Of a DNA stretch of 64,000 bases, positions 1-8,307 are shown piece after piece. Each line of letters starts with the position of its first letter. Positions within the stretch are counted from its first letter, which is position 1. The translations under genes and the position numbers were made by a program. The DNA is taken from NCBI RefSeq assembly GCF_041060425.1, contig NZ_JAULBC010000002.1:372001-436000 (forward strand), given 5' to 3'. The DNA is from Danxiaibacter flavus. GTDB taxonomy: Bacteria > Bacteroidota > Bacteroidia > Chitinophagales > Chitinophagaceae. A model generated the notes under the pieces. That model had not been told where the DNA came from. It made no database searches and worked only from the letters and a program-made list of their open reading frames with translations.

Positions 1-833
1 TCTTCAACGGCATAAACTGATTTGGAGATCAGCGAAGCTATAACACCGATGACCAAGCCCATTGCGGCATATATAATTAACGATCCCCCCGATGCGACTG
101 GAATTGCTGACATTGCAAACACCGGCGATGAGCCAAATAACAAGAGGTGCATGGCTGCACCGGTAACACAGGCCAATGCGACAGGAATAATTGATTTGGG
201 AGAAAACTCAAACAACAATAATTCAATGGCAAGCAATACGGCAGCCAGAGGGCTTCCAAATATGGCTGACATACCGGCGCAGGCTCCGGCACTTAAAATA
301 ATTTTTCTTTCCGAAGCCGAGATGTGCATGATCTGACCTGTAAACGAACCAAATGCACCACCTGTAGCTATTATAGGGCCTTCCGCACCGAAAGGTCCGC
401 CCGTACCGATGGAAATGGCTGCGGACAAGGGCTTTAAGAAAGTAATGCTTGGTGGTATTTTACTGTCATCAAGAATAATTTTTTCCATTGCTTCCGGTAT
501 ACCGTGTCCACGGATAGCTTTAGACCCGTAACGCGCTATAAAGCCAACTATAATACTGCCGGCAACCGGAATAAATATCACCGCCAAGCCTAGTCCGTTA
601 CGTGCGGGACTTGCCGGCTCTATTGAAAACTTTCCATAAAATGCGAGGTTTGTAATAAGATCGATAAGATAAACCAATAGCCTGGCAACAAAACCAATAA
701 CTATTGCATTTAAGATTGCCTGAAGACTCAGGTAAAGAACCCGTTTGTTAACAAGCGATTGCTTTTTAATTTTTTGGGCCGGAAAAATATTCAATGAGGT
801 TGATAAAGGAATCTGATCACTGTTCTGACGCAT
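1..833 (-). CDS. ClC-family chloride channel/antiporter, N-terminal part (cut by window edge)
   Basis: The minus strand is open from an ATG at 833 to the window edge, giving 277 codons of a multi-pass membrane protein; the C-terminus lies outside. ClC proteins move Cl- across the inner membrane, often in exchange for H+. Visible signatures are GHGIPEA (residues 109-115, the selectivity loop, with His where E. coli ClcA has Ser) and GGPFGAEGP (145-153) with the gating glutamate E151. In the segment matching the ClcA EE pair, the sequence reads IEL (203-205), so the internal proton glutamate may be missing. Hydrophobic helices alternate with short loops, as the family requires. The gene is divergent from the Fnr-like regulator at 975, and the 141-bp gap holds a perfect inverted repeat. 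The family call is firm; the ion and mechanism are inferred. Confidence 0.93.
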   Translation of the reverse strand, partial: MRQNSDQIPLSTSLNIFPAQKIKKQSLVNKRVLYLSLQAILNAIVIGFVARLLVYLIDLITNLAFYGKFSIEPASPARNGLGLAVIFIPVAGSIIVGFIARYGSKAIRGHGIPEAMEKIILDDSKIPPSITFLKPLSAAISIGTGGPFGAEGPIIATGGAFGSFTGQIMHISASERKIILSAGACAGMSAIFGSPLAAVLLAIELLLFEFSPKSIIPVALACVTGAAMHLLLFGSSPVFAMSAIPVASGGSLIIYAAMGLVIGVIASLISKSVYAVE

Positions 834-860
834 TTGTGAAATTCTAATTTTTAGCAAAAG

Positions 861-929
861 TATTGTTTAATTAATATTTATTAGTCATATTTTATTTTTT
901 TTTACGACAAAAATATTAATTAAACAATA
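861..929. promoter_or_regulatory. Perfect 19-bp inverted repeat in a divergent promoter region
   Basis: The arms TATTGTTTAATTAATATTT (861-879) and its exact reverse complement (911-929) are separated by 31 bp. Each arm contains the palindrome TTAATTAA, and the arm centres lie 50 bp apart, close to five helical turns. The element sits between the ClC gene and the Fnr-like gene, so paired operators or a looping site for a dimeric regulator are plausible. The repeat is seen directly; regulation is inference. Confidence 0.6.
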
Positions 930-974
930 TTTTAAGAGGTAGCAACATTAAAATAAAAAACGTATTATTGGCCC

Positions 975-1652
975 ATGCAAGATGTTTTATGTGATGTAAC
1001 GAGTTGTTTTCTATGCACTAACTGCATTCCGGAGTGGCGGGAGATTATTGCGATGAAGAAGCAAACGCGTTTATTTAAGAAGAATGAATCAATATTTAGT
1101 GAAGGCGATGATGTAAAAGGAATTTATTTCATTTATTCCGGTGCTGTGAAAATCCATAAACAGTGGAGCGATGAAAAAGATATGATCATTCGCTTTTCTT
1201 CTGCGGGAGACATATTGGGACACCGCGGTCTTGGCGGCGCCAATAAATATCCTGTTTCTGCAACAGCACTTGACACCACTAAAGCTTGTTTTATAACCAA
1301 TCAATTTCTTGAGACGCTCCTTCGCTCCAATCACGATCTCACTTACAAGCTGATGCATTTTTATGCAAGTGAATTACAAAAAGCCGAGCAACGGATGCGC
1401 AACCTCGCGCATATGGATGTGAAAGGACGAATTGCCGAGACGCTGCTTGATTTGAAGAAAGTCTTCGGCCTTAACGATGATGGATTTATTGGTGTTGTTA
1501 TTACCAGGCAGGATATTGCTTCTTACGCCGGCACTACTTATGAAACAGTCTTCAAGCTGTTCAATGATCTCACCAGCGAAGGGGTGATTGTCACGGAAGG
1601 GAAAAGTATTCGCGTTATAAATGAGGAGAAGCTGAGGAAAATGGTGGGGTGA
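975..1652 (+). CDS. Crp/Fnr-family transcriptional regulator with N-terminal cysteine cluster
   Basis: This 225-residue protein has a cyclic-nucleotide-binding-type beta-roll (about 25-140), a long dimer helix and a C-terminal winged helix-turn-helix (about 172-195, around RQDIASYAGTTYETV). Four cysteines lie at 6, 11, 14 and 17, the arrangement expected of an Fnr-like [4Fe-4S] oxygen sensor, although E. coli FNR uses three N-terminal cysteines and one distal one. Fnr proteins bind DNA as dimers and switch respiratory genes when oxygen falls. The ATG at 975 keeps all four cysteines. It is divergent from the ClC gene and lies near the complex I operon. The stop codon at 1650 runs straight into a heptameric repeat array. 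The family is certain; Fe-S sensing is inferred from the cysteines. Confidence 0.88.
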   Translation: MQDVLCDVTSCFLCTNCIPEWREIIAMKKQTRLFKKNESIFSEGDDVKGIYFIYSGAVKIHKQWSDEKDMIIRFSSAGDILGHRGLGGANKYPVSATALDTTKACFITNQFLETLLRSNHDLTYKLMHFYASELQKAEQRMRNLAHMDVKGRIAETLLDLKKVFGLNDDGFIGVVITRQDIASYAGTTYETVFKLFNDLTSEGVIVTEGKSIRVINEEKLRKMVG

Positions 1653-1702
1653 GGACGAGGTGTCAGGTATCAGGTGTAAGGTGTGAGGTGTGAGGCAAAG
1701 GA
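1650..1702. repeat. Heptameric array, GGTGTCA type, stop-proximal arm
   Basis: Directly after the stop of the Fnr-like gene the sequence repeats words such as AGGTGTC, AGGTATC and AGGTGTG with a period near seven. It is the forward arm matching the reverse arm at 1931-2014. The same word recurs after the DUF488 stop near 34613 on the other strand. Confidence 0.75.
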
Positions 1703-1930
1703 AGGTGTCACAAGGTTTAACCTGGAAGGGTAGTTAATATAATTAAGAGGACAGCCAGACAACTTCTTTTCGCCACACGCGAATCTATTCTGCTATTTCA
1801 ACAATCACACCTATAGTTAATTCTTTAGATGCTGTTCATATTTTGAAAAAATTATAGCCGATTTTTTTTCTTAGCCTCCGACACGCAATCATCGCCCTTC
1901 CTATTTTTGACTTCTTACTTTTGAATTTAG

Positions 1931-2014
1931 ACTTCACACTCATACCTCACACCTGATACCTGACACCTGATACCTGACACCTGAAACCTGATACCTGACT
2001 CCTGAAACCTGCCA
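1931..2014. repeat. Heptameric array, TGACACC type, reverse arm
   Basis: About ten copies of ACCTGAC, ACCTGAT and ACCTGAA run in tandem and are reverse complementary to the array at 1650-1702. The two arms flank about 230 bp in which I see no gene. The remaining bases up to 2155 precede the secreted-protein gene and show no clear promoter. Confidence 0.75.
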
Positions 2015-2155
2015 CCCATCTCCCCTCATTTCCTTCACCTTATCCATTAACAAAATTTATCGAAAGTATTCGAATGTTTGTCGAAATGATGATTAAATAA
2101 GAAATGGTAGTACTAGCTTTATTATGCACTGAAAAATCGTCCTTCAATACAGCGT

Positions 2156-2863
2156 ATGAAAAAAATTTACTCTTTAGAAAGGAAAAAATTAACAAACAGG
2201 TTTTTAGTCCTCCTATGTATTACGATACTTCTTATAAGCGGCACTGCCACATTGCAAGCGCAAACCATTTCTGCGTTAGTTGACCTGCCCGGGCTTCTCC
2301 AAAACAAAGAGATTGAAGTTTTCAATAGAAATATCTCTCCATTAAAGGATAACCCGCAAGGGATTCATCTCGACGCAAAATCCGGAGACGGCGTCGCCTG
2401 GATAAAGAACAGCACTTTCAAAGAAGGCACAATAACGTTCGATGTCCGTGGAAAGGATGTAATGCAGCAAAGCTTTGTGGGTATGGCTTTTCACGGCAAG
2501 AATGACAGCACTTTCGACGTAATTTATTTCAGGCCGTTTAATTTTCAATCGCCGGACCCGGCTAGAAAGAGCCATGCGGTTCAATATGTTTCACTGCCGG
2601 ACTGGGACTGGGAGAAGTTGCGTACGCAGTTTCCCGGAAAACACGAAAACGCGATCAATCCGGCTCCTTCGCCCAATGAATGGATTCACTGCAGTATCAA
2701 GATTAAGGATGAGATGGTTTATGTCTACGTAAACAACATAACGGAGCCTGTATTGACGGTAAAAAAAATATCACCAACCATACAAGGTAAAATAGGCTTT
2801 TGGGTTGGAAACAATTCAGATGGAGATTTTGCCAATTTAAGTGTTAGCATAACTAAGAATTAA
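2156..2863 (+). CDS. Secreted protein with a lectin/LamG-like fold (DUF1080-like)
   Basis: A 235-residue protein opens with a basic start, a hydrophobic stretch and a likely signal-peptidase site after LQAQ (about residue 36). The mature part is a beta-rich domain with features of the concanavalin-like/DUF1080 family: a TFKEGTITFDVRG strand pair (about 88-100), a NEWIHCSIKIKD segment and a terminal KIGFWVGNNSDGDFANL strand that closes such sandwiches. No catalytic residues can be assigned. It is followed 32 bp later by the LytS-type kinase in the same direction, so the three genes may be co-transcribed and this protein may act in envelope sensing or carbohydrate binding, but that is inference. 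Confidence 0.6.
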   Translation: MKKIYSLERKKLTNRFLVLLCITILLISGTATLQAQTISALVDLPGLLQNKEIEVFNRNISPLKDNPQGIHLDAKSGDGVAWIKNSTFKEGTITFDVRGKDVMQQSFVGMAFHGKNDSTFDVIYFRPFNFQSPDPARKSHAVQYVSLPDWDWEKLRTQFPGKHENAINPAPSPNEWIHCSIKIKDEMVYVYVNNITEPVLTVKKISPTIQGKIGFWVGNNSDGDFANLSVSITKN

Positions 2864-2895
2864 ATTTATTGTAACCCTTTGTAAAATCCCCTTTT

Positions 2896-4047
2896 ATGGA
2901 ATTCGATAACGATAGGATAATCCCGCCACCCAACAGAATAGAATTGTTTTACTGGTTGCTATTGGGAATTATAAACCCTTTGGTAAGTGGCCTTACTTTC
3001 TTTCTGACAGATTTTCAAACATGGCTGGTCCTGTTTCTTGTTAACCTGGCGTTATTGCCGGCATACGTGTTGTATGCGCGATTAATTGTACCACGTTTTT
3101 TCTTTCAAAATAAGAATACGCTTTTTATTTTTATCAGTTTTTCATTCTTTATTCTTGTTCAACTCGTGTTATTTGCGGTGTGCGCATTGGTCTTCCACGT
3201 GATCAGTATTAATGACGAGAAATTTCATTTTTTATTTACTTATCGCACGGTGATCATTGAAAGTCTTTGGGTGATTATTAATATCTCTGTTGCTGTTGCC
3301 ATTGCGTATATCAGGAAAACATTGGATGAAAAGGAATTACTGTTCGACCTGCAAAAAGAGAACAGTTTTTTAAAGGTTCGGTATTTACGCGCCCAACTAA
3401 ATCCTCACTTCCTGTTCAATACCTTAAACAGTATCTATTCGCTCAGTCTTCAAAAGTCAGACAAGACGCCTGAAGTAGTGATAAAACTTTCGGACATTAT
3501 GCGCTACATGACTTATGAATGCAATCAGCCTAGAATAGAATTAACTAAAGAGATCGATTTTATTCAAAACTATATTGACATTGAAAAACTAAGACACAAT
3601 GCCGACGTCCGTTTTTCAGTTGAAGGCGATACCAAAGGAATAATGATCGAGCCGTTTCTATTTCTGCCATTTATTGAAAATGGCTTCAAACATGCTTTTG
3701 ATACATCTTTCAGCAATACTTTCATTTACATTACCATTAAGGTTCAGCCGGACCAGATCGTCTTGAACGTGATTAACAACACCAACCTGGATCTTGAAAC
3801 ACAGGCGAAAAGAATTAACGGCATGAGTATGCAAAACAGCAAGACACTACTCGAACTGCTGTATCCCGGAACCTACGAACTTGATATTATCCAAACCGAA
3901 AAAGAAGAAAGCAGAAGCAGTTCTCTTCGCATTAAGAACGCACGCGACAGACTGGAAATCTTATACCCCGATTCTCACACGCTTGATGTAATTTTAAGCA
4001 ACAATGTTTTTACTGTTTCTCTTATTATTAAAAATCATTTCGCTTGA
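2896..4047 (+). CDS. LytS/YehU-type sensor histidine kinase
   Basis: The 383-residue protein has about four N-terminal membrane helices (residues 17-140), then a His_kinase domain (PF06580 type) with the phosphorylation motif QLNPHFLFNTLNS, H171 being the phospho-acceptor. An N-box-like segment FIENGFKHAF follows. Its ATPase end is unusual: the family normally has a glycine-rich GIGLxN before the ERL-LYP segment, whereas here the sequence reads SLRIKNARDRLEILYP and is preceded by an extra stretch that repeats a degraded LLELLYP. ATP handling may therefore differ. The stop overlaps the start of the LytTR regulator, which is its natural partner. Confidence 0.9.
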   Translation: MEFDNDRIIPPPNRIELFYWLLLGIINPLVSGLTFFLTDFQTWLVLFLVNLALLPAYVLYARLIVPRFFFQNKNTLFIFISFSFFILVQLVLFAVCALVFHVISINDEKFHFLFTYRTVIIESLWVIINISVAVAIAYIRKTLDEKELLFDLQKENSFLKVRYLRAQLNPHFLFNTLNSIYSLSLQKSDKTPEVVIKLSDIMRYMTYECNQPRIELTKEIDFIQNYIDIEKLRHNADVRFSVEGDTKGIMIEPFLFLPFIENGFKHAFDTSFSNTFIYITIKVQPDQIVLNVINNTNLDLETQAKRINGMSMQNSKTLLELLYPGTYELDIIQTEKEESRSSSLRIKNARDRLEILYPDSHTLDVILSNNVFTVSLIIKNHFA

Positions 4048-4739
4048 TAAAATGTATTATTGTTGAGGATGAGATACTTGCCCAACAGGTTATTCAATCG
4101 CACTTACAAAAGACCGATCAATTCGAACTCGTAGCGATTTGCAACAATGCCCTTGAAGCCGCTGAAGTATTAAACAACCAGGAAGTGGATTTGATCTTTC
4201 TTGACATCCAACTACCGGGAATGACAGGTTTGAATTTTTTACGAACGCTTGAAGATCCCCCACTGGTAGTGCTTACAACTGCTTATGCCGAATACGCACT
4301 TGAAAGTTATGAATTCAACGTGATCGATTATTTGCTGAAGCCAATATCTTTTGAACGGTTTTCAAAAATGGTCAATAAAATAAAAGAGGGAAGATTGTTT
4401 TCACAGGAACCGAAAGAAAAAAGCAATGTTCCCACTGACCATATTTTTATCAAGAGCAACAGCAAATTCTTCAAAGTAAATTTTTCAGAAATAATGTACA
4501 TCGAGGGAATGAAAGACTATCTCAAGATTTTCACTCCCGAATACAAACTGATCACACATCAGACGATGAGTGATATGGAAAGATTGTTACCTCCCGGGAA
4601 ATTTATCCGTGTACACAAATCCTATATCGTTGCAGTTCCATTCATCAAAAGCATTTATGGCAATGCTATTGAAGTTGACAAAGCCACCATCCCTATCGGC
4701 GGAAGTTATAAGGAGAAGGTGATGCAGCTTATTAAATGA
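4044..4739 (+). CDS. LytTR-family response regulator
   Basis: This 231-residue regulator has a receiver domain (1-120) with acidic pair E8-D9, phospho-acceptor D54 (IFLDIQLPGM), T78-T79 and K99, and a LytTR DNA-binding domain (about 135-231) with the typical FIRVHKSYIV segment. Translation must begin at TTG 4044, because the nearest ATG at 4052 is out of frame and an in-frame start is needed to include the first receiver strand (KCIIVEDE). The TTG overlaps the TGA of the kinase gene (TTGA), which signals translational coupling. It probably controls target genes in response to the LytS-type kinase. The stop codon is embedded in a heptameric repeat array. Confidence 0.93.
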   Translation: MIKCIIVEDEILAQQVIQSHLQKTDQFELVAICNNALEAAEVLNNQEVDLIFLDIQLPGMTGLNFLRTLEDPPLVVLTTAYAEYALESYEFNVIDYLLKPISFERFSKMVNKIKEGRLFSQEPKEKSNVPTDHIFIKSNSKFFKVNFSEIMYIEGMKDYLKIFTPEYKLITHQTMSDMERLLPPGKFIRVHKSYIVAVPFIKSIYGNAIEVDKATIPIGGSYKEKVMQLIK

Positions 4740-5150
4740 GCAAATGGGTAAATGTGCAAATTTGCAAATGAGCGAATTTGCAAGTTGGTGAATAGTCAAT
4801 GGTGAATAGTGAAAGGTGTGAGATGCAAAGAGTTTTATACATTAAGTATTGCGAATGGACGAATTAGTGAAAAGTGAATGGTGAATAGTGAAAGGTGAAA
4901 GATCTAATATTTCCTTTAAGCAGGTGACTATATTGCATCAGTGAAAACTCCAGCATTTGCAAATTGCACAGTTACACATTTCCTCGATTTTCAATTGCCA
5001 ATTCATCTGAACATTCGCATATTTGCAAATTTACTCATTCTCTCGTTTTCAATTCATTCACACATTTGCACATTTCTACGTTTTCAATTATCAATTTTCC
5101 ATTTTCAATTCATTCACACATTCGCATATTTACACATTTGCACATTTATC
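4737..5150. repeat. Inverted heptameric/octameric arrays between convergent genes
   Basis: The gap between the LytTR stop and the nuoN stop is almost entirely repetitive. From 4737 the words AAATGTGC and CAAATTTGC repeat, then GTGAATAGTG (about 4785-4820 and 4863-4900). From about 4952 to 5150 the reverse-complement words TTTGCACA and TTTGCATA follow, separated by TTTTCAATT pieces. Both stop codons abut an arm, so the region could fold into a large imperfect stem from either transcript. Short open frames here are artefacts of the repeat. Confidence 0.75.
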
Positions 5151-6591
5151 TGTCTATTACCAGAAACTGTTTTATTCCCTGAATAATTACGGCGGGCATA
5201 ACGCCGATTCCGAAGAGTAATAACGTTAGGACTACCAGAGCAGCATACGACGCTGTATAAAAAAATTGGTTGAGGCTTCTCTCCTTTTGAATTGTGACGG
5301 GTGAATCTGCGAATATGGTGCTAATGATGCGGAGGTAATAATACAATCCTATAACGCTTGTAATGACCAGAACAATTACCGGCAGCCACGCGCGTTGTTC
5401 AACGCCGGCGGTTAGTACATAGAATTTTCCGATAAAGCCGGCGGTTAACGGAATACCGGCGAGCGAAAGTAACGCCACTGTAAGTACAATTGCCATAAAG
5501 GGCTTATCCCAAAACAGACCACGATACATACTCAGGCTGTCTGCATCTTTTTCTCCGGGTGATAAAAGAATGATAATACCGAATGCAGCCAGAATAGTTA
5601 TTGCATATGCCGTAAGGTAAAAGACAGCCGCTTCTACACCGGTATTGTTACCGGGAAGAAAAGCAACCAGCAAATACCCGAAATGCGCAATTGACGAATA
5701 AGCAAGCAACCGTTTAAGATTTTGTTGCCGTAGGGCAAGTATGTTGCCGGAAATCATAGAGAGAATGGCAACGGCAGAAATAAGCATCATTACCGCACTA
5801 TTGTTTTGGAGATGCAGTTCCTGACAAAAACGAAGGAACACAGCAAATACACCCACTTTTGATACCGTTGCTATAAAACTTGCCACGGGCGAAGGCGCAC
5901 CCTGGTAAACATCTGCCGCCCACAAATGAAAAGGCACCAGGGCAAGTTTAAACCCTACTGCTACCATCATTACACCAAATCCGGTCAAGAACAAGGCAGA
6001 AGACTTGCCCGCTGCATTCAATCTTTGAGCGATCACAGCGAAATCCATACTACCGGTCTCCATGTAGATCAAGGCCATTCCAAACAAGAGAAATGCGGAA
6101 GTCAACGCTGCCAGTACAAGATATTTGATACCCGCCTCTATTGCATTGTTTCTGGTGCGCAGATATGCGATCAATGCATACAAACTGATGCTAAGCAGTT
6201 CAAGTCCGATAAAAAACGACATAAAATGTCTGCTGATCGTAAGTATCGCAGCACCGAGCGTACTTAGAAAAATAAGTATATAATATTCGCGTGGATTTTC
6301 TTCACGCTCTTCAAAGTAGATATAGGAAAACAACCCAACAACAAGCACACAGAATACAATCAATCCTGTAAACAAAGCACCAAATCCATCGACTATTAAC
6401 AATGGCGCTATAGTCTGCGGCAATACGCCCCTTACATACCACATGGCGAAGATCACCAGGCACATCAGGAGAAAACCTGTAACCTGTATAACGGTGTGCC
6501 CTTGCCGGAATGCTATGAGCAAAATAATCACTATTGAAGCTGCAGCCAGCACCATGAAAGGAAGAAGCGCCATTAGTTGTTGTTCGGTCAT
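5146..6591 (-). CDS. nuoN: NADH-quinone oxidoreductase subunit N
   Basis: A 481-residue antiporter-like membrane subunit of complex I, with about 14 membrane helices. It forms one of the proton channels in the membrane arm of the inner-membrane enzyme that oxidises NADH and reduces quinone. Family landmarks include GLELLSISLYALIAY (transmembrane helix 5 with the key Glu), KLALVPFHLWAADVYQGAP (TM7 region with the conserved Lys) and LLAYSSIAHFGYLLVA. It is the last gene of the operon, about 240 bp after nuoM, the gap being filled with repeats. Its TAA stop is followed at once by an AAATGTGC-type array. The length is normal for the family. Confidence 0.97.
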   Translation of the reverse strand: MTEQQLMALLPFMVLAAASIVIILLIAFRQGHTVIQVTGFLLMCLVIFAMWYVRGVLPQTIAPLLIVDGFGALFTGLIVFCVLVVGLFSYIYFEEREENPREYYILIFLSTLGAAILTISRHFMSFFIGLELLSISLYALIAYLRTRNNAIEAGIKYLVLAALTSAFLLFGMALIYMETGSMDFAVIAQRLNAAGKSSALFLTGFGVMMVAVGFKLALVPFHLWAADVYQGAPSPVASFIATVSKVGVFAVFLRFCQELHLQNNSAVMMLISAVAILSMISGNILALRQQNLKRLLAYSSIAHFGYLLVAFLPGNNTGVEAAVFYLTAYAITILAAFGIIILLSPGEKDADSLSMYRGLFWDKPFMAIVLTVALLSLAGIPLTAGFIGKFYVLTAGVEQRAWLPVIVLVITSVIGLYYYLRIISTIFADSPVTIQKERSLNQFFYTASYAALVVLTLLLFGIGVMPAVIIQGIKQFLVIDR

Positions 6592-6640
6592 AGTAGTTTT
6601 TTTTAGAGCCGAAAGCTTAAAGCCTAAAGCTTAGAACCGT

Positions 6641-6864
6641 GTGAAGTTGTACGTTATACGTTTTACGTTTATCGGAGCGAAGGATACACTTGAAAGATTT
6701 TATTCTCCCGCCGAATTGTGTTGCTTCAGTACAAGAGTGCGACACAAGGAACGATACATAGCACTACTGCAGTTGGGTCCATACTAATTTCCTTTAGCTA
6801 TAACAAGCAACACATTTCCTCCCCTCACCAATCAACGTATAACGTACAACTTATTACTTATAAC
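6641..6864. repeat. Inverted ACGTTGT-type arrays between nuoM and nuoN
   Basis: The arm at 6641-6670 reads as GTTGTACG, TTATACG and TTTTACG words; the arm at 6834-6864 is its reverse complement. On the minus (coding) strand the second arm begins inside nuoM: the last codons of nuoM and its TGA lie within the array. Between the arms are about 160 bp with no evident gene or terminator. Confidence 0.75.
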
Positions 6865-8307
6865 TTTACCGGCGACATCCAACACTGCCTGGGGGAAAAG
6901 TCCAAGCAATACGATCGAAATACTTAACGCAGCAAGGATGATAAACTCACGTCCTGAGATATCATTCACCTTATGTGGAGCGTTGGGCGGACCGAGAAAT
7001 ACCTTCTGCATAAGGCGCAGTGAATACAACGCTGAGAAAACCAAACCTGTGGATGCGAGTACCGTAAAGGTTGGATTTGCCTGGAACGTTCCCAACAGGA
7101 TCAAAAATTCTGCAATGAAATTTCCCAGAGCAGGAAGTCCAAGCGAAGCCATGGTAAACAACATTGCAGCACCGCCCATTGCAGGCATGTATGACCACAG
7201 CCCTCCCATTTGTGAAATATCTCTTGTATGTAATCTTTCCTTGATCATACCGGCTAATACGAATAACGCACCAGTACTTATGCCGTGAGTAATAATCTGC
7301 ATGATGACTCCCTGCATGGCAATTTCGCGAAAGGCAAAAATACCGGTGAGCACAAAACCCATGTGGCTTACGGATGTATAGGCAATCAGGCGTTTGAGAT
7401 CCGTTTGTGCAAATGCCATCATTGCTCCGTATATAACTCCGATAACACCAAAAAGCATTGCCCACCATGCAATATCGGCTGCATATTGCTGAAACAATGG
7501 CAACACGAAACGTATAATACCGTAAGCACCGGTCTTTAACAACAAGCCGGCCAAAATCAGACTGCCAGCTGTAGGCGCTTCACTGTGCGCATCAGGCAAC
7601 CAGTTATGAAAAGGAACCATTGGAAGTTTAATTACAAAGGCTATCATAAAACCCATCATAATCCATTTTGCAACAGAAGGATCAATACGTGTACCTAACA
7701 GACTTAAATAATCATAAGTGTAGGTGCCACTTTGTGCACCATGAATAAAGTATAATGCTAAAATAGAAATCAGCATTAGTAAACCACCTGCCTGTGTAAA
7801 TATGAAAAACTTGTATGCAGCATACCGCCTGTTTTTATCACCCCAGATAAGGATTAACAGGTACATTGGAACAAGCATTACTTCCCAGAAGAAATAAAAA
7901 AGAAACAGGTCAAGTGCCACGAAAACACCTGTAATACCTGCCAGTGTCCACAGCAAATTGAAATAATAAAAACCTGCACGTTTCTCAATCTCTTTCCAGG
8001 AACACAACACAGCCAGCGTTCCCAGGAAGAATGTAAGCATTACCAAAATAAGACTTAATCCATCCATGGCAACATGAAAGCTGATACCAAAGGAAGGAAT
8101 CCACGCGGACTGATATTGAATCATCCAGTTGCCCGTGTTTGCAGTCAGGCCCTGACCATGTTGCAGCCAGATATTTAAAAGAAGCACAAGATCTATTAAT
8201 ACGGCTAGCAAGGCTATCCATTTTATTGCCGGTGAATTTGATTTTGACAACAGCCAGCACAAAATGCCGCCAGCCAATAGAATAATGATCATCCAAATGA
8301 GTATCAT
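6832..8307 (-). CDS. nuoM: NADH-quinone oxidoreductase subunit M
   Basis: A 491-residue antiporter-like subunit of the complex I membrane arm. Landmarks are FYFFWEVMLVPMYLLILIWG (TM5 Glu), VIKLPMVPFHNWLPDAHSEA (TM7 Lys and the family signature) and LKRLIAYTSVSHMGFVLTGI. It overlaps the nuoL stop by 4 bp (ATGA type), so the two are translationally coupled. Oddly, the last ten or so residues (VISNKLYVIR) are encoded by a heptameric array continuing into the intergenic gap, so the natural C-terminus seems to have been replaced or extended by repeat DNA. The rest of the protein is ordinary and should be functional. Confidence 0.97.
   Translation of the reverse strand: MILIWMIIILLAGGILCWLLSKSNSPAIKWIALLAVLIDLVLLLNIWLQHGQGLTANTGNWMIQYQSAWIPSFGISFHVAMDGLSLILVMLTFFLGTLAVLCSWKEIEKRAGFYYFNLLWTLAGITGVFVALDLFLFYFFWEVMLVPMYLLILIWGDKNRRYAAYKFFIFTQAGGLLMLISILALYFIHGAQSGTYTYDYLSLLGTRIDPSVAKWIMMGFMIAFVIKLPMVPFHNWLPDAHSEAPTAGSLILAGLLLKTGAYGIIRFVLPLFQQYAADIAWWAMLFGVIGVIYGAMMAFAQTDLKRLIAYTSVSHMGFVLTGIFAFREIAMQGVIMQIITHGISTGALFVLAGMIKERLHTRDISQMGGLWSYMPAMGGAAMLFTMASLGLPALGNFIAEFLILLGTFQANPTFTVLASTGLVFSALYSLRLMQKVFLGPPNAPHKVNDISGREFIILAALSISIVLLGLFPQAVLDVAGKVISNKLYVIR

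Noticed and set aside
4941..5220. Three overlapping plus-strand open frames (65-81 codons)
   Set aside because: They lie in the TTTGCACA array and translate its repeat; nuoN's stop region is on the other strand.
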